Origin: Teretinema sp964641135
GTDB taxonomy: Bacteria > Spirochaetota > Spirochaetia > Treponematales > Treponemataceae
Direction of reading: 5' to 3'
Assembly (NCBI GenBank): GCA_964641135.1
Contig: CAZXJV010000027.1
Coordinates: 1-29,544 of the forward strand
Length of the DNA: 29,544 bases
In this document: in pieces, positions 1 to 6,116 of the stretch
How the letters are laid out: each line of letters begins with the position of its first letter
How positions within the stretch are numbered: the first letter of the stretch is position 1
Translations under genes and position numbers: made by a program
Notes under the pieces: generated by a model
What the model was told of the DNA's origin: nothing
Seen by the model: the letters and a program-made list of their open reading frames with translations, nothing else
Databases searched by the model: none

Positions 1-114
1 CATTTTGACGGACTGTGGCTTGTGCAGTAAAGGTGTACTGCAGGGTGCTTGTAAACCTTGTGGTTCACAGGACCCTGCAAGATATTGGTTTTCTCGGATT
101 GTCCCGATAATATA

Positions 115-513
115 TTACCGGTGCCAGTTTTCAACTCTCAGGTCTTTGATCCTTTTAAACTCTTTTTCGTTGTTGGTAATTAGTGTGGCTTCATGGAACT
201 TGGTGATGGCTGCTATGAGCAGATCGTTAGGTCCTATGGGTTGCCCCATTTTTTCCAATTCACTGCGGATTTCGGCATAAGTGTAGGTGAGAGAGTTTTC
301 AAAGGGAATAATCTCAAAGGGTTCCAGAAAATGCTCAACTTTCTCTACTATTTTGTACATTGACTGACTCTTGTATGCACCCAGGATTAGTTCTGCCTTG
401 ACGATGACAGGGATGCCTATTCGGGAAGGTGGTGTAGAAAGTATTTTTTCCTTGATTGACTCAGATTTTCCGTTGAGAAAATAAATACAGGTGTTGGTGT
501 CAAGGAAAAACAT
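115..513 (-). CDS. vapC: VapC-like PIN-domain toxin ribonuclease
   Basis: This is a PIN-domain endoribonuclease of 132 aa, the usual length for VapC toxins, which cleave tRNA or rRNA when freed from their antitoxin. Visible acidic residues fit the metal site: D5 in the opening FFLDTNT strand, E41 in KAELILGA, D97 in GPNDLLIAA, and the TNNEKEF segment near residue 114, where the fourth position is Asn rather than the more usual Asp. The start is taken as ATG at 513, which overlaps the antitoxin stop by one base (TGATG); a TTG one codon upstream is possible. The GPNDLLIAA and TNNEKEF motifs place it near the tRNA(fMet)-cleaving VapC group, but the target is not predictable here. It is co-transcribed behind its antitoxin. 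Confidence 0.88.
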   Translation of the reverse strand: MFFLDTNTCIYFLNGKSESIKEKILSTPPSRIGIPVIVKAELILGAYKSQSMYKIVEKVEHFLEPFEIIPFENSLTYTYAEIRSELEKMGQPIGPNDLLIAAITKFHEATLITNNEKEFKRIKDLRVENWHR

Positions 514-743
514 CAAAGGGACTCTCTGGGTGAGTCTTGAGCATGGTCGGGTTGCGGGGGGCGCGTCAGTTCTTCGGTTGTGAGGCTGCCGAAGAGTTCT
601 TCATAGCCCGGTGGATAGACAGGTTCAATCTTTGCCTTTATTTGTAGAGCTACCCATTTCGACAGGGAGAGATTGCTCCGTTTAGCCGCGGTTTCTACTT
701 TGTGCAGGGTATCTTCATCAATGTACAATGATATTTGAGGCAT
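513..743 (-). CDS. Ribbon-helix-helix antitoxin (VapB-like partner)
   Basis: This 76 aa protein begins with MPQISLYIDEDT, the beta-strand of a ribbon-helix-helix (CopG/Arc-type) DNA-binding fold, followed by two helices around residues 11-38. The C-terminal half (about 40-76) is Pro/Glu-rich and would wrap the toxin. The start at 743 is preferred over an upstream in-frame start because AAGGGGGG lies 7 bases before it and the upstream translation is Lys/Ser-rich without fold character. It overlaps the toxin gene by one base. A large inverted repeat with GTATAC cores lies just upstream and probably serves as the autoregulatory operator. Confidence 0.82.
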   Translation of the reverse strand: MPQISLYIDEDTLHKVETAAKRSNLSLSKWVALQIKAKIEPVYPPGYEELFGSLTTEELTRPPQPDHAQDSPRESL

Positions 744-762
744 TCGTACCCCCCTTATTTCA

Positions 763-802
763 AGTATACTCTGTATGCAGAATAAATCAAGTATACGTGC
801 AA
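763..802 (-). promoter_or_regulatory. Candidate promoters of the toxin-antitoxin operon
   Basis: On the minus strand, TTGATT (785-790) is separated by 16 bases from TATACT (763-768). A second option, TTGCAC (797-802) with 17 bases to TGCATA (774-779), leaves a longer leader before the ATG at 743. Both lie inside the GTATAC operator repeats, so repressor binding would block polymerase. Which one is used cannot be decided from sequence. Confidence 0.45.
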
Positions 803-818
803 GTATACTTGATTTATT
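781..818. promoter_or_regulatory. 16-bp perfect inverted repeat, probable antitoxin operator
   Basis: Arms 781-796 and 803-818 are perfect reverse complements of 16 bp, with a 6-base centre. Each arm contains TCAAGTATAC; a third copy of that decamer lies at 760-769, within the candidate -10 region. This layout of clustered palindromes over the promoter is typical for ribbon-helix-helix antitoxin autoregulation. An A/T-rich terminator-like hairpin is an alternative, but the position upstream of the start argues for an operator. Confidence 0.72.
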
Positions 819-901
819 ATTTTTTCTTTTTGTCGTTTTACTATGTATTGACGGCGCCTTAAAAAAAGAAATTTTGACTTTTATGTAATTCTTCATAATA
901 T

Positions 902-916
902 TAAGAATAACTCTTA
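902..916. promoter_or_regulatory. Small inverted repeat upstream of the dodecin gene
   Basis: TAAGA (902-906) and TCTTA (912-916) form an A/T-rich inverted repeat with flanking ATAATA and TTATAT that partly extend it. It sits about 50 bases before the dodecin start, where a repressor site could lie. The match to any named operator is not convincing. Confidence 0.25.
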
Positions 917-964
917 TTATATTTAGTAAGATATTTCTGTTTAATTATAAAGAAGGAGTGTGCC

Positions 965-1174
965 ATGAGTAACTTGACGTATCAAAAGATTGAACTGGTA
1001 GGTTCATCAAAGACCAGTATTGAGGATGCTGTACAGAATGCATTGGATACAGTTGCCAGGCAGCATGACGATCTGCGCTGGTTTGAAGTGGTTGAAACCC
1101 GCGGGTATATTGAAAACGGGAAGGTAGCGTACTGGCAGGTTACGGTAAAGGTTGGCTGCACCAACAGGGAATAA
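965..1174 (+). CDS. Dodecin, flavin-binding storage protein
   Basis: This 69 aa protein matches the dodecin family, small proteins that assemble into hollow dodecamers and stack flavins between tryptophans. Visible family features are the KIELVGSS opening strand, the helix SIEDAVQNALDTVARQ (about 18-33), the flavin-stacking Trp at W39 in LRWFEV, and the final strand with Q58 in YWQVTVKVG. Length is normal for the family. The ribosome-binding site is a clear AAGGAG at 953-958. It stands alone between the divergent toxin-antitoxin pair and the BspA-like gene. The likely role is buffering free flavin, plausible next to flavin-rich redox enzymes, but the neighbourhood does not prove a link. Confidence 0.93.
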   Translation: MSNLTYQKIELVGSSKTSIEDAVQNALDTVARQHDDLRWFEVVETRGYIENGKVAYWQVTVKVGCTNRE

Positions 1175-1180
1175 GAAACT

Positions 1181-1221
1181 GACAGGCTGCTGATACGCAG
1201 AAATTTAGACAGCAGCTTGTC
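1181..1221 (+). terminator. Possible hairpin terminator after dodecin
   Basis: GACAGGCTGCTG (1181-1192) pairs with CAGCAGCTTGTC (1210-1221), 12 pairs with one G-U, over a 17-base loop. No T-run follows, so intrinsic termination is uncertain. Part of the arm (CAGGCTGCT) is repeated directly at 1221-1229. The GACA/TGTC ends resemble other intergenic hairpins in this window. Confidence 0.35.
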
Positions 1222-1258
1222 AGGCTGCTTGCCGTGTGACCTCATTTGACACATAAGC

Positions 1259-1288
1259 GGTGTAATCTTCGTACATGGAGATTACACC
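1259..1288 (+). promoter_or_regulatory. Inverted repeat covering the ribosome-binding site
   Basis: GGTGTAATCT (1259-1268) and AGATTACACC (1279-1288) are perfect 10-bp reverse complements with a 10-base loop. The right arm ends exactly at the ATG at 1289, and the only Shine-Dalgarno candidate, GGAG at 1277-1280, lies at the loop/arm junction. If transcribed, the hairpin would hinder ribosome loading; as DNA it could equally be a dyad operator. A perfect TTGACA lies at 1246-1251, but I see no good -10 after it. Confidence 0.5.
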
Positions 1289-2290
1289 ATGCTTTTTGAA
1301 GGTTCGACCCTGTTCGTGTCAGATGACTGCACCGATATACAGGCCTTTTTTTCCGGATCCAATCAGATAGAAGTAGATACTATTCTATCTTCGATTACAG
1401 CATTCCAGGTAAGCAAACAACACCCTGTGTATACCTCTGTTGAAGGTGTCCTTTTTTCCGGAGATAAAACCTGCCTGGTTTCTTTTCCGGATCAAAAAGC
1501 AGGGTGCTATACCATTCCCGATTCAGTCACAACGATTGCAGATTCCGCCTTTGACTATTGTGAAAACCTTGAAAAAGTACTGTTCGGTTCTTCGGTCCTG
1601 ACAATAGGTAAACTGGCCTTTTATCATTGTACAGGCCTCTCGGGAATACAGCTTTCTTCTACATTACAAGTAATTAAAGATGCGGCATTTGCTTATTGCA
1701 CACGTCTTGTGTCTATTGCTCTTCCACACACTGTTTCAGAAATTGGTTCTTCAGTCTTTTATGAGTGCAGCAGTCTTGAATGCATTGAGGTCCGAAATCC
1801 GGAACAATCGGCCAGATACATTTCATTAGATGGTATGCTTTGCGATAAAACCGCACATTCCTTGATTCGTGTTCCCCAGAATAAAAAGGGAGAAATACGT
1901 GTTCCCGAAGTAATACACAGGATCGAATCAAACGCCCTGTTTAATTGCCGCAGTATTACAAAAGTACATATTCATAAATCTGTCTTATATATACCCGGAG
2001 ATGCCTTCAGTATGTGCACAGGCTTGAAACAGATCCTGGTTGATCCTGATAACAGCGCATACTGTGATGTTGACGGTATTTTGTATGACAAACATATAAC
2101 CCGGCTTGTCGTCTTTCCAGCCGAACGGGATAGGCTGTTTACTGTTCCCGATTCCCTGCGCGAGTTCGGAGATTATTGCTTTTACAGCATAATAAATTAC
2201 AAGAAAACTCTGACGATCAAGAACCCAAATGCAATCTCCATCCTCCACGGTTTTTCGGTTTTTAACCCGCAGACAAACAGCGACAGCTGA
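1289..2290 (+). CDS. BspA/TpLRR-like leucine-rich repeat protein
   Basis: This 333 aa protein is built of about seven LRR_5-type repeats of roughly 23 residues with the signature V..IG..AF..C..L..I.LP (for example residues 79-101, 103-124, 126-147, 149-170, 209-230 and 232-251). Superimposed are three related 30-residue modules at 51-80, 180-209 and 261-290, each running V/L-D/E-G-x-L-(F/C/Y) ... L-(V/I)-x-(F/V)-P ... V/I-P. Such proteins in Treponema and Bacteroides are mostly surface adhesins. This one shows no signal peptide, lipobox or transmembrane helix, so it may be cytoplasmic or exported by another route. Codon use is A/T-richer than the operons downstream, which suggests acquisition. 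It has no evident operon partner. The function is unknown. Confidence 0.82.
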   Translation: MLFEGSTLFVSDDCTDIQAFFSGSNQIEVDTILSSITAFQVSKQHPVYTSVEGVLFSGDKTCLVSFPDQKAGCYTIPDSVTTIADSAFDYCENLEKVLFGSSVLTIGKLAFYHCTGLSGIQLSSTLQVIKDAAFAYCTRLVSIALPHTVSEIGSSVFYECSSLECIEVRNPEQSARYISLDGMLCDKTAHSLIRVPQNKKGEIRVPEVIHRIESNALFNCRSITKVHIHKSVLYIPGDAFSMCTGLKQILVDPDNSAYCDVDGILYDKHITRLVVFPAERDRLFTVPDSLREFGDYCFYSIINYKKTLTIKNPNAISILHGFSVFNPQTNSDS

Positions 2291-2418
2291 AGCCTGTACG
2301 GAGAGCTACTCTTTTCCCTTGTGTGATTTGCGGACAGGGCTTACACTGTACTCATGGCTCCGGCGACAGCGCCGGGGGTGAGCATCCGGGCTGGACATCC
2401 TTACAATCAGGAGGGTCT

Positions 2419-2931
2419 ATGGCTGGGATAAAATCGGGAGGCGGCAAGTCTCTTCAGAAAATCATTGATCGGCACCAGGCGCATCCGGGTGCTATGTTGG
2501 GAATTCTTGAGGACGTGCAGGCTTCAGATCCGCACCGTTATCTACGCGATGAAGCGCTGCGGGCAGTGGCAGACGCAACCGGAACGCCCTTGTCATCAGT
2601 GTATTCGACCGCAACCTTCTATTCATATTTTAATCTTAAACCCCAGGGCGACCATGTCATAGTTGTCTGTCGCGGAACCGCCTGTCACACAAGGGGTTCT
2701 CTCGGCCTTCTTGAGGAAGCCGCAGCCATGCTCGGATTCGAGGACTTTCAGGAGGGAGATGATGACTCCTTCACTACCGAAGACGCGCGCTTCACAATCA
2801 GAACGGTTGCGTGCTTCGGTCAGTGCGCTTTGGCGCCGGTCATCGCTATTGACGGTAAAATCTACTCCCGGATGAGCGCGAACTCTCTTGCCAGGGTCAT
2901 CGGTTCTCTGCAAAAGGCGGGAAAAAAATGA
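2419..2931 (+). CDS. hydC: HydC, NuoE-like [2Fe-2S] subunit of the hydrogenase
   Basis: This 170 aa protein is a thioredoxin-fold [2Fe-2S] protein of the NuoE/HydC family, the electron-relay subunit between the flavin subunit and the rest of a multimeric [FeFe]-hydrogenase. The cluster ligands are visible as C84-x4-C89 (CRGTAC) and C132-x3-C136 (CFGQC). The N-terminal helical part carries the family motif STATFYSYF. The start at 2419 is chosen because AGGAGGG (2409-2415) precedes it; the open frame extends upstream to 2323 but that part is low-complexity and lacks family similarity. Its stop overlaps the hydB start (ATGA), so translation is probably coupled. No strong promoter was found in the 128 bases upstream; TTGTGT-17-TACACT is a weak candidate. 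Confidence 0.93.
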   Translation: MAGIKSGGGKSLQKIIDRHQAHPGAMLGILEDVQASDPHRYLRDEALRAVADATGTPLSSVYSTATFYSYFNLKPQGDHVIVVCRGTACHTRGSLGLLEEAAAMLGFEDFQEGDDDSFTTEDARFTIRTVACFGQCALAPVIAIDGKIYSRMSANSLARVIGSLQKAGKK

Positions 2932-5900
2932 AAAACGGACATAGTACAGATATCGATCAAATGCGCAAAAAACACTCAAAGGCCATTATACAAAACCGTC
3001 CCTGGGTTTCAGTGGGAATGGGAACCTGCGGAATCGGAAATGGGGCTCAGGAGCTTTTTGACGCGCTTGCCGCCCAGGGTGCCCGCGTTAGACGTGTCGG
3101 CTGTTTCGGTTTTTGCGCAGCCGAGCCTGTGGCCATGCTGTACTATCCCGGGAAACCGCTCCTTCTGTTCCAGGAGCTGACCGCAAAGGATGCGCCCCGC
3201 CTTGCCAAAGCGTTAGGATCGGAAGCCGATTTCGACAAGGCAGCCAGAAAGGCGACAGCAAAGATTGAGGCATGGGATTTTCACACAGCACGAATTGAAT
3301 TCGGAAGTGCCTATCCCGCTTTGAAGCACTGGAACGAACTGGATTTTTTCCGCGGACAGCAAAAGGTAGTTTTGCGTGATTCCGGTTTGATCGACCCTGA
3401 AAGTATCGAAGAGTATATATCGGTAGGCGGTTACTCAGCCCTTGCTCGTGCGCTGGGTTCTACTCCGGAAAAGGTAATTGCGGAGGTTTCCCTTTCCGGT
3501 CTTCGCGGAAGGGGCGGGGCCGGTTATCCCGCTGCAAGAAAATGGGAGATGATGCGGCGCGCCGAAGCGGAACAGAAATTCGTTATCTGCAATGCTGACG
3601 AGGGCGATCCCGGTGCCTATATGAACCGGAACGAGGTGGAAAGCGACCCGCACGCGCTTGTTGAGGGAATGATAATCGGCGGTTACGCGATGGGAGCCAC
3701 TTCCGGCTTTATCTATATGCGGGCCGAGTATCCTCTTGCTGTCGAGCGTCTGCGAAAGGCTATTGACTCAGCCCGTGCTACAGGGCTTCTGGGAAAAAAT
3801 ATTCTCGGAACCGGTTTTGATTTTGATCTGGAAATAGTCAAAGGCGCGGGGGCCTTTGTCTGCGGAGAGGAGACCGCTCTTATTGCAAGCGCAGAAGGCA
3901 AGGCCGGCCGCCCCCTTCCTCGTCCTCCGTTCCCGGCTCAGTCCGGTTATCTCGGCGCGCCGACCAACATCAACAATGTTGAAACCTGGTGCAACATACC
4001 TCTTATAATCAACCGCGGCGGTGAATGGTTTTCAAAGATCGGTATACCTTCCAGCACCGGCACAAAGGTCTTTTCTCTTGTGGGCAAAGTACGGAATACC
4101 GGCCTGGTTGAGCTTCCGCTTGGAACGAGTCTGGAAGCAATGGTGTACGGAATGGGCGGCGGTGCAGGAGCGAACAAGTCCATACTCGCGCTTCAGTCCG
4201 GCGGTCCTTCGGGAGGATGTATTCCTGCGAAGCTCTTCGGAACGAAAATTGATTACGAATCTCTCGCCGCTCTGGGAGCCATAATGGGCTCGGGCGGTAT
4301 GGTTGCTCTCGACAGGGACAACTGCATGGTGGATGTTGCGCGGTATTTTATTGGTTTTACTGCATCTGAGTCCTGCGGAAAGTGCGTTTCCTGTCGTGAG
4401 GGCTTGTCGCAGATGCAGCGCATTCTTGAGCGGATTTGCCGGGGAGTGGCCTCAATGGATGAGCTAAGCGAGCTTGAGCGGCTCGCGCTCTTTGTCCGGG
4501 ACTCTTCGCTGTGCGGGCTCGGGCAAACTGCTTCAAATCCGGTACTCACAACATTGAAATATTTCAGGGAGGATTACGAGCGCCACATACGCAACAAGCG
4601 CTGCGATTCAGGTTCCTGTGAGTCGCTTTTCCTTGCCCTTTGTGAAAACTCCTGCCCGCTTCACATGAATATTCCGGGTTATCTTGCTTTAATGAATGAG
4701 GGTCGAATTGAACAGGCCTTCGAACTGACTCTCCGGGATAATCCGCTTCCCGGAACCCTTGGGCGTATTTGCCACTTTCACTGCCAGATGCGCTGCCGCC
4801 GCGAACAGATCGACGAGACCGTTCATCAGGGAGAGATTCACCGCTACCTTGCCGACTCCATCTACAAGATGGGTCGAGAGAAGGCGGTGTGGGCGACGCT
4901 GGTCAAGGAAAAGTTCAAGCCGAGCGGCAAGCGTGTTGCCATTATCGGCGCAGGCCCGGCTGGCCTTTCGGCCGCTTTTTATCTTTCGCGTCTCGGTCAC
5001 GAGGTCACCGTATATGACGCACACAATAAGGCCGGAGGGATTCTCCGCTATGGCATTCCGGCCTACCGCCTCCCGAAGGAAGTGCTTGATAAGGAACTTG
5101 AACTCTGGAAGCGTCTTGGAGTGAATTTCGTTTTTAACAAACGAGTGGGAAAAGACCTGAGTTTAAAAGATGTCCGCAAGGACTGCGACGCCCTTCTCAT
5201 TTGCGTGGGTGCAGAAGGAGATAAAACCCTGGGGCTGCCCGGTGAGAATCTTCCCGGAGTGCATTCGGGGTATGCCTGGCTCGATGCCTTCGGTGCCGGT
5301 ACCGCTCCTGCACTGGGCAAGCGCGTTCTGGTAATCGGCGGCGGCAATGTTGCGATAGACGCTGCGCGCACTCTTATCCGTTTGGGCCGCGAAGTGACCG
5401 TTGTATACCGCCGCACTCTAGAAGACATGCCTGCCAACGCCCTTGAACTCAAGGGCGCGAAAGAGGAGGGCGTGCATTTTATGCCTATGCTGGGGCCAAA
5501 GGAAATTCTGGACAACGGCAAGGGCAGGGCGGGCAGTTTGCGCTGCGCCGTAATGCGCCCGGGTGCGATCGATTCAAGCGGACGCCCCCGGCCTGAGGCT
5601 AGCGGCGAGCTGCTCGACATTCCGTGCGATGACATCATAGTCGCCGTCGGCGAACGGGTTGAAAGCGCTGATCTTCTCGGGGGCAAGAAGACTCCCGATG
5701 CGAAGGCGCTGGATGTTTCATGCACGCCGGACGGACGAATCGAGGTGGATTCGTTCACCTTGAGGTCGGGATCGAAAGGGATATGGGCATGCGGCGATGC
5801 CGTTACAGGACCCGCGACAGCGGCCGAGGCGATGGGACTTGCCAAGCAGGCTGCCCGCGAAATTGACCGCTACCTCACCGGTATGGAGCGCTTTCATCAG

Positions 5901-6107
5901 CTATTCAAGGATTTTGATTATTCGAAGGAGGGGCCTGCTGCTGCCGCGCCTTCAAAACGGATACAGGGGAAATACCTGCCGCCTTCAGAGCGGATCGGGA
6001 ATTTCATTGAGGTTTCCTGCGGATATTCAGCTGATCAGGCTTCGGCTGAAGCTTCCCGCTGTCTGCGCTGCGATCTGCGGCGCAATGCCCGTTCGCCCTG
6101 GCGTTAG
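2928..6107 (+). CDS. hydB: HydB (NuoF-like) fused to a GltD/NfnB-like NAD(P)H oxidoreductase
   Basis: This is a 1059 aa fusion. Residues about 25-110 form a thioredoxin-like domain with Cys 34, 59 and 63. Residues about 130-555 are NuoF/HydB: the FMN/NADH motif GRGGAGYPAARKW (194-206), NADEGDPGAYMNR (222-234), and a [4Fe-4S] site at C483, C486, C489 and C529. From about 558 a GltD/NfnB module follows: Cys-rich entry (C559, C564, C572, C576, C615, C619, C623), FAD Rossmann motif GAGPAG (674-679), second nucleotide motif GGGNVA (804-809), and FAD tail ACGDAVTGPATAAEA (954-968). The usual C-terminal 2[4Fe-4S] ferredoxin of HydB is missing; only a CLRC remnant remains at 1045-1048. NADH oxidation at the NuoF part is well supported. 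NADPH use by the GltD part is inferred from its relatives. It overlaps hydC by 4 bases and lies 9 bases before hydA. Confidence 0.92.
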   Translation: MKNGHSTDIDQMRKKHSKAIIQNRPWVSVGMGTCGIGNGAQELFDALAAQGARVRRVGCFGFCAAEPVAMLYYPGKPLLLFQELTAKDAPRLAKALGSEADFDKAARKATAKIEAWDFHTARIEFGSAYPALKHWNELDFFRGQQKVVLRDSGLIDPESIEEYISVGGYSALARALGSTPEKVIAEVSLSGLRGRGGAGYPAARKWEMMRRAEAEQKFVICNADEGDPGAYMNRNEVESDPHALVEGMIIGGYAMGATSGFIYMRAEYPLAVERLRKAIDSARATGLLGKNILGTGFDFDLEIVKGAGAFVCGEETALIASAEGKAGRPLPRPPFPAQSGYLGAPTNINNVETWCNIPLIINRGGEWFSKIGIPSSTGTKVFSLVGKVRNTGLVELPLGTSLEAMVYGMGGGAGANKSILALQSGGPSGGCIPAKLFGTKIDYESLAALGAIMGSGGMVALDRDNCMVDVARYFIGFTASESCGKCVSCREGLSQMQRILERICRGVASMDELSELERLALFVRDSSLCGLGQTASNPVLTTLKYFREDYERHIRNKRCDSGSCESLFLALCENSCPLHMNIPGYLALMNEGRIEQAFELTLRDNPLPGTLGRICHFHCQMRCRREQIDETVHQGEIHRYLADSIYKMGREKAVWATLVKEKFKPSGKRVAIIGAGPAGLSAAFYLSRLGHEVTVYDAHNKAGGILRYGIPAYRLPKEVLDKELELWKRLGVNFVFNKRVGKDLSLKDVRKDCDALLICVGAEGDKTLGLPGENLPGVHSGYAWLDAFGAGTAPALGKRVLVIGGGNVAIDAARTLIRLGREVTVVYRRTLEDMPANALELKGAKEEGVHFMPMLGPKEILDNGKGRAGSLRCAVMRPGAIDSSGRPRPEASGELLDIPCDDIIVAVGERVESADLLGGKKTPDAKALDVSCTPDGRIEVDSFTLRSGSKGIWACGDAVTGPATAAEAMGLAKQAAREIDRYLTGMERFHQLFKDFDYSKEGPAAAAPSKRIQGKYLPPSERIGNFIEVSCGYSADQASAEASRCLRCDLRRNARSPWR

Positions 6108-6116
6108 GAGTTTATT

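Noticed and set aside
5..280. 91-codon open frame on the plus strand at the left edge
   Set aside because: It is largely antisense to the vapC toxin gene and has a hydrophobic, non-family translation; no ribosome-binding site can be seen.
2323..2418. Upstream extension of hydC
   Set aside because: The open frame continues, but the residues are low-complexity and the AGGAGGG before 2419 marks the likely start.
5063..5845. 260-codon open frame on the minus strand
   Set aside because: It is antisense to the GltD part of hydB, is Ser/Pro/Arg-rich without fold character, and has no ribosome-binding site. The plus-strand reading is a clear enzyme.
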